Assembly (NCBI RefSeq): GCF_002080435.1
Contig: NZ_CP020538.1
Span: 62,001 to 126,000 of the forward strand
Source: Sphingobium herbicidovorans
Lineage (GTDB): Bacteria; Pseudomonadota; Alphaproteobacteria; Sphingomonadales; Sphingomonadaceae
DNA: 64,000 bases
Reading direction: 5' to 3'
Below the pieces are notes generated by a model. It had not been told where the DNA came from, made no database searches, and saw nothing but the letters and a program-made list of their open reading frames with translations. Positions 46,528 to 56,950 of this stretch are shown here, piece after piece; position 1 is the first letter of the stretch; each line of letters begins with the position of its first letter. The translations under genes and the position numbers were made by a program.

Positions 46528-47951
46528 AGCCCGTCCACTCCTCGCAACATGGCGCGCATTTCTTCGGCCGGGGTGGGAGCCGGCGGCACAGCAGGCGCCG
46601 GCTGCTTCGCCATCAGCAGCAGAAACTGCGGCGCCAGCGTATCTTCGAACATGAACAGGTCGCCGCCCGGCATGGTGGTAAGCGCAGGTTGTAATCGCCG
46701 CATGGCGTCCGCTGCCTGCTGTTCATTGATCGATCCGCCTCCCAGCACTTCCTGGCCAAGCCGGACCAGGCGGTCGTAGGAGATCACCGACATCTGCGAC
46801 GCCGCGACGCCCGCCAGCGCGATCATCCGGCGGCTGGCATTCGCTTCCCACAATATGCGTCGGAACAGGGCATGGGTGGCCCCGCTCATTTCTGCCCAGT
46901 CATCCAGCGCGGAGGCGAGGCCCTGTTCGACATCGGCCAGAGTCATGCGGTCGCGCCCGCCGGCCTCCGTGACCAGCGCGGCCTGCATGCCAAACAGCCG
47001 CGCATGATAGGGTGAGCCCATGGCTGCCCCGGCCAGCGCGTCAAGCGCGTCGGGATCAAGCTGCAATCGCGCATTTTCCGCGCAGCTCAACAACAGCCTT
47101 TCCAGCTCTGGCTTGGATATTGGCGCCACCCGCTGTGGCGCAATGTGTCGACGCAGAGATGGATGCGCCGCGATCAGCCCGTCCACATCGCCCGCGATTC
47201 CCACCAACACCACCTGTACCGGCGAATGGATATCCGTCAGCAGTTTCAGCAGCGTCGCGACCTCGGACTTGGCATCGTCGGAACGGACGCGGTCATATTC
47301 GTCCAGGATCAGGATCGAACGCTGCCTTACATCCTCGACGAGCAGCGCCGCGAGCCGGGTCACATCCAGCGGTTCGTCCATCAGCTTGCGCGCCTTTTCC
47401 TTGCCCGCGGCGCTCATGGGCAGTTCGGCGAGGAAGGGACGGAAAAGAGAGTCGAAGTCCGCATCCCCGCTTGCGGATCCATACAGTGCGACGCAGCCGG
47501 CTTCGTCGGCCAGATCGCCGAACACCCTGGCCAGCGACGTTTTGCCTGAACCCCGCGTCCCGAAAATTACCGCGTGTTTGCGCTGGACGACGATGGCCTC
47601 GACCAGTTTTTCCAACTCGCTGTTGCGCCCGGCCAATCCATGGCGGTCCGTCACAGGCATCGCCGTGCTGAAGGCGTTGTAGATGGAGTCCCGCCGCAGG
47701 CTGATTGGCTTTAGCGGTGTCGCCATTGCACCCATTGATAAGGGGCGAGGAGCTTCATGAGCTTCTTCGGTTTGGTGGACCGACCGAAAGCCAGGGGGAA
47801 CGGGCGTGTCCAGCAAAAGAGGTTCTGCCGCTGTCGTGCGCGGGCCTGGGGTCGGGGCTTCCGTGCGCGGCATGCCGCGGCGAAATGAAGCGAGCCAGTC
47901 CAGCATGCCGCTTGGCCGGTCCTGCGCGAAGCCATGATCGATTGCGGTCAA
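46524..47951 (-). CDS. AAA family ATPase within the EPS operon
   Basis: 475 aa. The Pro-rich N-terminal 90 residues precede an AAA domain with RNSELEKLVEAIVVQRKHAVIFGTRGSGKTSLARVF (Walker A), SILILDEYDRV (Walker B) and a C-terminal helical region. The layout resembles ORC1/Cdc6-like or AAA_16 ATPases. The role in EPS production is unknown; it may energise assembly or regulate it. The start is a TTG at 47951 overlapping the intended wza stop (TTGA); an ATG at 47906 is possible. Confidence 0.85.
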   Translation of the reverse strand: MTAIDHGFAQDRPSGMLDWLASFRRGMPRTEAPTPGPRTTAAEPLLLDTPVPPGFRSVHQTEEAHEAPRPLSMGAMATPLKPISLRRDSIYNAFSTAMPVTDRHGLAGRNSELEKLVEAIVVQRKHAVIFGTRGSGKTSLARVFGDLADEAGCVALYGSASGDADFDSLFRPFLAELPMSAAGKEKARKLMDEPLDVTRLAALLVEDVRQRSILILDEYDRVRSDDAKSEVATLLKLLTDIHSPVQVVLVGIAGDVDGLIAAHPSLRRHIAPQRVAPISKPELERLLLSCAENARLQLDPDALDALAGAAMGSPYHARLFGMQAALVTEAGGRDRMTLADVEQGLASALDDWAEMSGATHALFRRILWEANASRRMIALAGVAASQMSVISYDRLVRLGQEVLGGGSINEQQAADAMRRLQPALTTMPGGDLFMFEDTLAPQFLLLMAKQPAPAVPPAPTPAEEMRAMLRGVDGL

Positions 47952-48762
47952 AACAGCTTCTCCCGGATGATGAGGACGTCTTCAGGCTGAACTGGATCAT
48001 CCAGGTTCGCCTGCACTTCCTTCCCCCCCGGCGTACTTTTATGCGTTTCGTTGAACCCGCCAGCGTCGGTCCACCAGCCAGCGCAAGCGCCTGGCGGAAG
48101 CTTTGGCCCGGCGCGAATGAAAAGGCGCCGGGTTGCTGTACCTGGCCGTACACATAGATCTTTTCAGCTGGCGGCACGTAAAGGATGTCGCCTGGCTTCA
48201 ACTGCCGGCTGCCGCCGACCGCCATGTCCGCCAGAGAAATCCGAACCGGCCCGCTGCCGTCCGCAGGGGTCAGGATCACGGCGTTGGCCCCATCCTTCGT
48301 GGAACCGCCGGCCTTTGCCAGCATCGATGCCACACTGTAGTTTCGATCGAGTGGATAATTGCCTGCCTGCGGCACATTCCCAAGTACGGTCACGAAGCGG
48401 CTGACATAATTACTGACTTCCACATTGACCGATGGGTTGGTGAGAAAGCCGCCGCTCGCATAATTTGCCGCAATCGCCTGAGCGAGTTGCGACGTCGTTT
48501 TGCCTCGCGCTTGAACGGGACCGATCAGGGCGAGCGCTACGGTGCCATCGGCTTTTATCCGGGTAGTGGCTGAAAGATCAGGCTGTCCGAAGATCGAGAT
48601 CTTCACTTCGTCATCGGGCCCTAGTTGATACCCGGCTTCCGCCGTCGGCGCCGTTGGGCTGGCAGTGCTGACAGCCGCCCCGGCCGTCTGAGCCGTGGCA
48701 GCCACGGGGACGGCCGCCGCCAGGCAGATCGAGAGGCTGGTCAGGAGAGTCTCTGTTTTCAC
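47948..48762 (-). CDS. Wza/GumB-type polysaccharide export protein, frameshifted near the C-terminus
   Basis: Outer-membrane/periplasmic EPS export protein. The GTG start at 48762 follows GAAGGAGC and gives signal peptide LLTSLSICLAAAVPVAATAQT. The Poly_export domain is YQLGPDDEVKISIFGQPDLS, and the SLBB-like domain is VTVLGNVPQAGNYPL and VYGQVQQPGAFSFAPGQSF. After IKVRRGG the frame shifts at a 7-base C run (48023-48029, + strand). Adding one base restores KEVQANLDDPVQPEDVLIIREKLF and a stop at 47948 that overlaps the next start. As read, the ORF runs on to 47755 with an unrelated tail. Confidence 0.85.
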
Positions 48763-48788
48763 AGCTCGTGCTCCTTCAATAATGAGGG

Positions 48789-50039
48789 TCAAAATCTGAG
48801 CGCCGCGCCCAGCGTCACCTGGGTTCCACTGAATTCGGCTACATCTGTGTCTGTGCGTCGCTTATAGCGTTGGGCGTCGAGCGAAATATCGAAGCGATCG
48901 GACAGCTTGCGCTGCAACATCGCCCCCAACCGCACGTTCCGGTCCGCGGTGATAGAGAAGGGGCGCAGCGCCGCGTCCTGCCGGAATTTGCGCCGTTCCA
49001 ATTCCCCATAGAGACCCGCTGAGGTGAGTTCTGAAATCGCGAACGCGCCTTCCAGCCGGTGTCTTGTGCGAATGGCGAAGCCGCTGGCGATAAGGCTGTC
49101 GTTGACGATACTGCGCTCGGTGGTCGCCGTCAGCTTCAGACGGGGAATGATGCCAGTGGACAGGCTGACGTCCCAACCCAAGCCGTCATAGCTGCCCACC
49201 GCCGCTGAATCGCTGGCCACATCAAGCCAGCGGACTTCTGCATCCATCTGCGTGATCGGGGATACTTCGCGCTTGAACCTTAGGCCGTAGCTGTTGGTCC
49301 GGTTCTCGATTCCAAGATTGCGTCGATCGCTGTTCACGCGCTCGTAAAAAGCGGTGACCGTGCCGAGGCTGGGCATATTGTAGCCGACGCCAGCCAGAAA
49401 TGTATCGCTGGTCTGGTCGGCGAAGTCGAATGCATCAGCGTTGCGGGTCAGATCTCGGCGATAATTGGCGACAGGAAACAAGCCGGGGCGTTCGCAGTCG
49501 AGCTCTGCTCCGAATGTTGCGAAGCGCTGAAGATTTTCCGTCTGCTGGTTGAGGTCGCCATAGTCAGCGCGCTGCTGCCGATAGGAAATCAACGGAGTGA
49601 CCGAACAGGTGGCCCCGAAGCGGATCACCGCCTTCGCCTCTGTGTCGAGCCGCAGCTTGCTGCGCTGCCCTTCTGAAATAAAGCGGTCATAACCAACCCG
49701 TCCACGAAGGAGCAGGTCATGCCGTCCGATCGGCTTGCCATAGGTCAGTTCCGCCCACGGCGTGACTATAAGATCCGTGTTAGGATCTTCGACCCGATCG
49801 TCAACACGGTAGACGTTGTCATCATAGAGCAGATCGAGACCGGCCGTGGCATTGAGGCCCATTATCTTGATACGGGATTTGTCATCGACCTGCGTTGCTT
49901 GCGCGGCAGCGGAACCGGGGTTCACCGCCCAAGTGACGGCGCCCAGCGACGCAGCTACCGCGCAGCAGAGTGGAAAAATTTCTTGGTTTGCAGGCGCACA
50001 AAGGAGCCGCCGCAAACGCGGTGTGTATGCAATATCCAA
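48789..50039 (-). CDS. Outer-membrane beta-barrel protein of the EPS locus
   Basis: 416 aa. The N-terminal signal sequence (PLCCAVAASLGAVTWAVNPGSAAAQA) is followed by alternating barrel strands and a typical terminal Phe (LGAALRF). It resembles the beta-barrel proteins that accompany sphingan and exosortase-type EPS loci. The TTG start at 50039 is supported by AAAGGG 8 bases upstream. It precedes wza by 26 bases. Confidence 0.85.
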   Translation of the reverse strand: MDIAYTPRLRRLLCAPANQEIFPLCCAVAASLGAVTWAVNPGSAAAQATQVDDKSRIKIMGLNATAGLDLLYDDNVYRVDDRVEDPNTDLIVTPWAELTYGKPIGRHDLLLRGRVGYDRFISEGQRSKLRLDTEAKAVIRFGATCSVTPLISYRQQRADYGDLNQQTENLQRFATFGAELDCERPGLFPVANYRRDLTRNADAFDFADQTSDTFLAGVGYNMPSLGTVTAFYERVNSDRRNLGIENRTNSYGLRFKREVSPITQMDAEVRWLDVASDSAAVGSYDGLGWDVSLSTGIIPRLKLTATTERSIVNDSLIASGFAIRTRHRLEGAFAISELTSAGLYGELERRKFRQDAALRPFSITADRNVRLGAMLQRKLSDRFDISLDAQRYKRRTDTDVAEFSGTQVTLGAALRF

Positions 50040-50264
50040 ACGTGCAACCCTTTATTGCATTGCAGCAATATGGGCATGCTAGTCGGGTTTGCACGCAAAG
50101 CGAACCATTAGGAAAACGGCTTGTCGCGACTAAGCAACGGTTCGGTTGGTCACAAAAATGACCGCCGTTAACAACTGGGTTTCCGGCTAAAAGCGTTCAT
50201 CTGGCAGCAATGTTGAGCATTGCCGTCCGTTCATGATGGCGCAAGTTTTTGGCCGAGCGTCGTT

Positions 50265-50468
50265 CTAGAAAATGATCCAGGCTATGGCCGCGACTGCTGC
50301 CGCAAATGCGAAGATGCCGGCCCAACGAGAGAAGATTTCGACACCGCGATCTGCTCGATCAGCAAACGGCCTAGGCATAGCCTCTACCGTTATCTCGTTC
50401 CGTCCCTGAACCGCATTGTTCAAGGAAGAAGGTTGCGCAACAGCAACCGTCGCAAAATCATCCGCCAC
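50265..50468 (-). CDS. Small tail-anchored protein with SRWAG motif
   Basis: 67 aa with a single C-terminal helix (FSRWAGIFAFAAAVAAIAWIIF) and a polar N-terminus. It shares the SRWAG motif, layout and size with the ORF at 52309-52542. It starts with GTG; AGGGCGG lies about 10 bases upstream. It is in EPS-operon orientation between the sugar transferase and the beta-barrel gene. The function is unknown. Confidence 0.5.
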   Translation of the reverse strand: MADDFATVAVAQPSSLNNAVQGRNEITVEAMPRPFADRADRGVEIFSRWAGIFAFAAAVAAIAWIIF

Positions 50469-50619
50469 GTCTTTGATCCGCCCTGTTCGTGATAACGGAC
50501 ATATCCGATTTCACGGTTAACAAACAGTTTTCATGCGGGCGAAAACGTCGTCATTTCATCGCAAAATCAAAAGGCTGGTGCAGAAAGTCCACGCATCATC
50601 GCGGTTAGCGGTGATGCGG

Positions 50620-52011
50620 TCAGTAAGCGTTTCGATGAACAAGCACATTGAGCGTTCCGATCAGAATCCCGATATCGCGCATCAGGCTCCAGCCATGGAG
50701 ATACTCCAGGTCGGCTTCGACCCGATTGAGGATGTCGCGCCGGGTTTCCGTTGCTCCCCGAAATCCACGGATTTGTGCAAGGCCCGTGATGCCCGGCTTC
50801 AGCGCGTGGCGGTGCCAATATTGGCGGTCGACCTGCCAGAAGAGCTGTTCCTCCGCAGTTGATCCCAGCGCGTGCGGACGGGGGCCAACCAAGCTCATTT
50901 CTCCCAGCAGCACGTTGATCAGTTGCGGCAGTTCATCAATGCTGGTCTTGCGGATGAAAGCCCCGACACGGGTGATGCGATCATCATCTCGTCGCGTCGA
51001 AGCGGCTCCGGCCGCATCGCATTGTTCAACGCGCATGCTGCGAAACTTCAGGATATGGAACAGGCGATTGCCGCGACCTATCCGCTCCTGCTTGAAGAAT
51101 ACAGGGCCTGCTGAATCAAGCCGGATGGCGATGGCAATGGCGATCATCAAGGGTGCCAGGGCGATCAGCAGCGGCACCGTGATCGCGATGTCCAGCAGTC
51201 GCTTCTTCGCCCGGTTCGCAAGATTTAGCGGGCCACGGGCGACGACGAGTGTTGAAACGCCACGATAAGTCTGAACGGCCAGCGGCGCCATGTGATCCAG
51301 TTCGGGAACGATGATCTCGCCCAGGATATTTCCGCCCTTCAGCATTTGGGCCCAATCGGCCTTGCGGTCGGTGGGGCAGGATATGACAACCCGGTCGAAA
51401 TCCCGGAGCAAGGTGCCTAGACGGTGAAGCATATATGGGTCGTCGAGGTCAGCTTTGATCCCCGCGGCATCCGCATCGACGATGACCATGCCGTTTACGT
51501 CGTGCGGAATCGTGCCACCATCAATGATTAGCAACTGGGCAAATAAATCGTCGCTGAAATTGCGCCGCACTGCCCGGACAATGAGCAGCCTTTGCGCCAC
51601 CAGCAAAGCGCCGCTGCAAATGATACCTGCTGAAATGCCCAAGCGTGATAACTGACCCGTCGCCTTAAGCGAAAAAACGACAAGCAGGAAGATCAGAAGC
51701 GTCGCGGCCAAAGCCATAGATGCGTTACGCAGGCTGGGCGTAATGCGAGTAAGGCAGACAGGATTGTAGGCCTGGTTGTGGAAGGCGATGACTCCGTAGA
51801 CGATCATGCCGCCTGCAAGAGGTTGCCAAAGTTCGCTGGACAGCAATGGCATGCCGGTCGTGCGAAGCCCTAGGGCAAAGCCCGTTGCCAACGCGCCAAG
51901 ATCGGCGGCCAGCAGCAGCATGCACAGCCAAAGCCTCACATTCCGCTGGACAGCGGCTGTTACCGGCTGGCGACTGGGAAAACCTTCGATCGCCAGATCA
52001 ATTTTCGACAT
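50620..52011 (-). CDS. EPS biosynthesis polyprenyl-phosphate glycosyl-1-phosphate transferase (priming enzyme)
   Basis: 463-aa membrane protein with N-terminal helices and a CoA-binding-like domain. The catalytic bacterial sugar transferase domain is KRLLDIAITVPLLIALAP, FKQERIGRGNRLFHILKFRSM and DELPQLINVLLGEMSLVGPRPHA. It attaches the first sugar phosphate to undecaprenyl phosphate. The ATG at 52011 follows AAAGGGTTGCAG. Confidence 0.93.
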   Translation of the reverse strand: MSKIDLAIEGFPSRQPVTAAVQRNVRLWLCMLLLAADLGALATGFALGLRTTGMPLLSSELWQPLAGGMIVYGVIAFHNQAYNPVCLTRITPSLRNASMALAATLLIFLLVVFSLKATGQLSRLGISAGIICSGALLVAQRLLIVRAVRRNFSDDLFAQLLIIDGGTIPHDVNGMVIVDADAAGIKADLDDPYMLHRLGTLLRDFDRVVISCPTDRKADWAQMLKGGNILGEIIVPELDHMAPLAVQTYRGVSTLVVARGPLNLANRAKKRLLDIAITVPLLIALAPLMIAIAIAIRLDSAGPVFFKQERIGRGNRLFHILKFRSMRVEQCDAAGAASTRRDDDRITRVGAFIRKTSIDELPQLINVLLGEMSLVGPRPHALGSTAEEQLFWQVDRQYWHRHALKPGITGLAQIRGFRGATETRRDILNRVEADLEYLHGWSLMRDIGILIGTLNVLVHRNAY

Positions 52012-52308
52012 CTGCAACCCTTTTTATGTCCTGACGTCAAAATGTTCGCCGACCTTAATCGATCGGCGCGCATTGCATCAGACATCCGCTGCCTTTTGAT
52101 TTATGTTGCGCAGCAGCAGGACATAAATGTCAGGGCCTAGCAATCAGCACTGGGACGCCCGGACGATCTTTTCCGATGATCCGTTGGTCTCGAAGGACAT
52201 GACGCCCCGGTTGCGCGATGAGTTGAAATTCGAGGACGGGAATATTCAAGCAAAAATTTACCGTTCAATCGAACCCCTTGAACGAATCAGTTCGGTCGAG
52301 CCTCCGAA

Positions 52309-52542
52309 TCAGCCCAAAAGCCACCAGCCCAAGAGAATGACCGAGATCAGTAGCGCGAGTGGACCAGCCCAGCGGGATAGCAGTTGGATCGCCACCTCGC
52401 CCTGGTCATGCGTAAAAGCCCAGCTGCCTCTTGGCCGAACCGTCTCTGGCGGCGCGGCTAAAATTGGATCGGGGCGCGGTTTCGAATGAAGCTCCGCAGC
52501 GCTGGAGCTTTCATCGTGAGGCTGAGGCGACAGGTCGATCAT
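52309..52542 (-). CDS. Small tail-anchored protein with SRWAG motif (first gene of the EPS set)
   Basis: 77 aa. A Pro-rich polar N-terminus is followed by EVAIQLLSRWAGPLALLISVILLGWWLLG. It matches the protein at 50265-50468 in size, topology and the SRWAG pentapeptide. The ATG at 52542 lies behind AAGGCATTTTTGCAG; the sugar transferase start is also preceded by TTGCAG. Homologs are not recognised. Confidence 0.55.
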   Translation of the reverse strand: MIDLSPQPHDESSSAAELHSKPRPDPILAAPPETVRPRGSWAFTHDQGEVAIQLLSRWAGPLALLISVILLGWWLLG

Positions 52543-52548
52543 CTGCAA

Positions 52549-53990
<1,442 letters not shown>

Positions 53991-53998
53991 ATCAGGAC

Positions 53999-54098
53999 TC
54001 ATTGATCAGAGCCAGAAGCTGACGGTTGCGATGGCGGACATGAAGGTTTGGACGTAGCGGTCGTAGCGGGTTGCGATATGTCGCCAGTCCTTCAGGCG
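53999..54098 (-). mobile_element. IS5-family transposase C-terminal remnant
   Basis: The minus strand encodes LKDWRHIATRYDRYVQTFMSAIATVSFWL then a stop, the typical end of IS5/IS427-group transposases. Upstream similarity is lost after about 100 bases, so only the end is left. Confidence 0.75.
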
Positions 54099-54145
54099 CT
54101 GTTGGTGGGTGCTTGTCGGAATGGTGTGGACCTTGCGGTTGGCAG

Positions 54146-54475
54146 TGGCGGGATTCGCCTCCTGAACACCAGCATGAGGCGGTCCTGTTCGCTTTGCCGA
54201 CCGGCCTGCGTTAGGGCAACATACTATATCTGCGATGGGATCAGGTCGATATGACCCGGCGCGTCGTCACGATCGGGCACGGCGAAACCAAGAGCGGGAA
54301 GGCGCTTGGCATTCCCCTGAACGATGGGTGCCGCTGGGCGTGTTACGGCGGGAGAAGGGAAAGCATCCGGTTCTTGTGTTCACATCTCGGGCAAGCGCTT
54401 GCCAATGCGAGTACGCGAACCTGGCATGCGGGTCTACGGCTCAGACTTGTCGCCGGCCTCGACGTAAACTCTTGA
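54146..54475 (+). pseudogene. Degraded tyrosine recombinase (phage-type integrase)
   Basis: One frame reads PEHQHEAVLFALPTGLR, a TAG stop at 54212, then GNILYLRWDQVDMTRRVVTIGHGETKSGKALGIPLND. A shift near 54330 gives LGVLRREKGKHPVLVFT in another frame, and a second shift restores ALANASTRTWHAGL. Intact integrases read TGLRQGN here, so CAG has become TAG next to the box I Arg. The C-terminal catalytic box (HxLR..Y) is missing. It is inactive. Confidence 0.8.
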
Positions 54476-54492
54476 TTATGAAGTAAGAAAAA

Positions 54493-54537
54493 TGGTGGAC
54501 GCACTAGGGCTCGAACCTAGGACCCGCTGATTAAGAG
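54493..54537 (-). other. tRNA-Lys(CTT) 3' fragment, putative integration (att) site
   Basis: The minus strand reads CTCTTAA-TCAGC, variable loop, T-arm CTAGG-TTCGAGC-CCTAG, then TGCGTCC and ACCA. This is the anticodon loop to 3' end of tRNA-Lys(CTT). The 5' half is absent; the neighbouring bases do not complete the cloverleaf. It is a typical attachment site of tRNA-targeting elements. Confidence 0.8.
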
Positions 54538-54946
54538 CGCGGTGGCCATTATTTTTATTTTTTAATGTTAGTTACTTAGGTGCATCCGTGTTCAATTCAT
54601 TCTAATTCTGGCAACCGAATTCTAACATGCTCTACCATATCCTACGGCACAAATTCACCTACAACGGATATCGGGTTGAGTGTCAGTTCAGCGCCCGATT
54701 GTGGACATTCGGCGCGCGCCGTACGATGCCCGACAGTGGACATTCGTTGGATTGGCCGATGAGCTAGCCGTTCAAGGTCAAACGGCCGGCAAGAATCTCT
54801 CGGCAGATTGTCGATCCTCGTCCGGACGGGGGATATCATGCCGTCGGCCATAGGTTCCCGGAGAGCGCCTGGCCACTGGAAGACTGGCTACGCATCCGCT
54901 TCTTGGGAAGCTTCGCTGGAACTGACCTGTCGCCGGCCTCCATCGG
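54538..54946. other. Non-coding junction region right of the tRNA fragment
   Basis: About 400 bases. The first 120 are AT-rich compared with the surroundings, as often seen beside attachment sites. GTGGACATTCG occurs twice (near 54701 and 54736). No ORF is supported. Confidence 0.5.
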
Positions 54947-55615
54947 TTACGGAGGGTCGAGGTTGGCCGCGCGCTCGGCAAGGGAGCCGAGCAGCTGGAT
55001 ATAGCCATAATGCTGCCGGACCTGATTTTGCTGCGCGAGTTCGGCCAGCGAGGCGCCGAGCGTCATGCGCGAGACGCCGAGCAGGTCCGCGAGCTGCTGC
55101 TGCGTCGCGCGGGCCACATCACGACCGGCTTCGTTCCGCGCCATGACGACAAGCATGTTTGCGAGCCGTTCGGTCGTGTTCAATCGTCGTTCGGCGTCGA
55201 TGATGTTGAGTGCGCCCCCGAGCCGTTGCGCCAGGTTTGCCATCATCAATTCGGCCCATCTGACATCCGCGGCAATCAACCGGTGCAGCAAAGGCCGATC
55301 GATGGCGATCAGGCTCGCCTCGCCTTGAGCGATCGCATCATCCTGTCGCGGCATGCCGGTAAGGAAAGCCAGCTCCCCGAACATGGCGCCCGCAGCGAGA
55401 ACTGCGAAATGGGTAAAAACGCCATCTTCGGAATGCCGGCCGATGGTGACATGGCCATCGAGGATCGCCCAGAAGACGTCTCCCGGATCGCCCCGATGCT
55501 GGACGAACTGGCCATCGGCGAAATGCTGGACCTTTGCGTACGCGGTCAGTTCCGCGAACTCGCGCGCGGAAAGTTCTGATCGCTCCGGCGTCGCTAAATG
55601 ATAGCTCTTTGGCAT
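54947..55615 (-). CDS. Crp/Fnr family transcriptional regulator (copy 1)
   Basis: 222 aa. The N-terminal cyclic-nucleotide-binding-type barrel (VQHFADGQFVQHRGDPGDVFWAILDGHVTIG, FGELAFLTGMPRQDDAIA) is followed by an HTH_Crp domain (ATQQQLADLLGVSRMTLGASLAELAQQNQVRQHYGYIQLL). There is no Fnr cysteine set. It aligns without gaps with the Crp-like protein at 60291-60959, and the upstream DNA is alike too. It is divergent from the AraC gene. Confidence 0.92.
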   Translation of the reverse strand: MPKSYHLATPERSELSAREFAELTAYAKVQHFADGQFVQHRGDPGDVFWAILDGHVTIGRHSEDGVFTHFAVLAAGAMFGELAFLTGMPRQDDAIAQGEASLIAIDRPLLHRLIAADVRWAELMMANLAQRLGGALNIIDAERRLNTTERLANMLVVMARNEAGRDVARATQQQLADLLGVSRMTLGASLAELAQQNQVRQHYGYIQLLGSLAERAANLDPP

Positions 55616-55732
55616 TTCCGGACATCGAGTTGTGGCATTGCGTGCGCAATAGCAAGCCGCAATCTTTCGCGCATGGGGGAGGGGATGCGGTTTGCGGCAA
55701 TCATTTGTGGGAAGCAGGCAGTGGACCGCGGG

Positions 55733-56767
55733 ATGAAAAGCAGGCCTGAACATTTCTCGGTCGAGGATTTCCGCGTGCCCCGGGATTATCTCCGGCTCAT
55801 TGCGGGAAAGGCTGCGAGCGAAGCGATGCTCGCTGCTACAAACGACAATGCGGGCGACAATGCAGGCGATGACGACAGCCTCTCGTCGATCACCTTCGTC
55901 AATCTTTGCCTCCATTATTTCCGATCGACTTATCGTGAGAGCCTTGCCAACGGACCCGAGGTCCGGTTTGGCGCGTTCGGCCTGATCGTGTCCGCCGCAG
56001 GACAGGGATTGAGTTTCGCCGATGCGCTCGAGCGCACCGTCGGCGCGATCGAGATTCTGCGCCCCGAACTTTCGGCGAAAGTCACCAGCAATCCTACCTC
56101 GCTGGCCCTGTCCCTCGAACCGAGGCAGGGCGGACCGGCGGCAGAAGTCGGCGTCGAATTTCTGGCCATGTCGCTGCAATGCGCGTTTCGGTGGCTCACC
56201 GGTAGAAGGCTACGGCCGGTCCAGGTTCGCGCGGCAGAGCCCGCCGCACGGCACGAGGTGTCGATGCTCAACATTCTGGCTTGCCCCGTCGTCCGGCGCG
56301 GTACCGGCGTGACCATCTATTATGATCGCGCGGATGGCGCGCGACCGCTCCAGCCGCAAAAATATGATTGTTGGGCGAGCAAGGAACTTCCCGAATTCCG
56401 CGCGCTGCTTCGCGAATTCGCCGACAAGATCAACCGGCATGAACATGTAGCCGAAAGCCCGCTCGTCGCGCGCGTCGACGAACTCCTCACCACGGGCGTC
56501 CATCTCGAGGCCGAGGTCGCGGCGCGGCTTCATATGAGCCCGGCTTCGCTGCGACGCCACCTGTCCGAATATGGGACGTCGTTCCGGGCGCGGCTCGACC
56601 GGATGAAGCGCGATACCGTCGAGGCGCTGCTCCAGACCGATATGCCGCTCGAGGCCATCGCGGCGGACACCGGATTCTCCGATGTCCGCAGCCTGCGCCG
56701 GGCGTGCGTGCGCTGGTTCGGATCGCCACCCGCCTCGTACCGCCGGAGCGGACCAAAGGGGACATAA
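55733..56767 (+). CDS. AraC family transcriptional regulator (arabinose-binding-domain type)
   Basis: 344 aa. The N-terminal effector-binding region (DYLRLIAGKAASEAML, LCLHYFRSTYRESLANGPEVRFGAFGLIVSAA) is followed by an AraC HTH (EVAARLHMSPASLRRHLSEYGTSFRARLDRMKRDTVEALLQTDMPLEAIAADTGFSDVRSLRRACVRWFGSPPASYRR). It probably controls the TonB receptor just downstream. An earlier start at 55685 with GGGGGAGGGG is possible. Confidence 0.88.
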   Translation: MKSRPEHFSVEDFRVPRDYLRLIAGKAASEAMLAATNDNAGDNAGDDDSLSSITFVNLCLHYFRSTYRESLANGPEVRFGAFGLIVSAAGQGLSFADALERTVGAIEILRPELSAKVTSNPTSLALSLEPRQGGPAAEVGVEFLAMSLQCAFRWLTGRRLRPVQVRAAEPAARHEVSMLNILACPVVRRGTGVTIYYDRADGARPLQPQKYDCWASKELPEFRALLREFADKINRHEHVAESPLVARVDELLTTGVHLEAEVAARLHMSPASLRRHLSEYGTSFRARLDRMKRDTVEALLQTDMPLEAIAADTGFSDVRSLRRACVRWFGSPPASYRRSGPKGT

Positions 56768-56950
56768 GGCGAGGGGGGGCATTTTAAGCGATAAAGTCCC
56801 CCCACTTTGCGCGCTCGGGTCATTGTTGGCCGAAAAACAAGGCCATATCGAAAGAGTATTCCGGAAATGGCGGGCCCTCCCCGGGACCAGGGACATCGCC
56901 AAGCGGGATTGCGTGCCGGCTCACTGACCGGAGTATTTGGGAGGACTTTG

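Noticed and set aside
52127-52489. + strand ORF (120 aa) starting MSGPSNQHW with an AGGA site
   Set aside because: Its second half is antisense to the small SRWAG protein and the product has no domain. It cannot be fully excluded, but the minus-strand ORF is better supported.
54048-54254. 68-aa + strand ORF in the island junction
   Set aside because: It crosses the IS5 remnant and the decayed integrase in the wrong frame; homology lies in another frame.
54808-55146. 112-aa + strand ORF near Crp copy 1
   Set aside because: Largely antisense to the C-terminus of the Crp gene.
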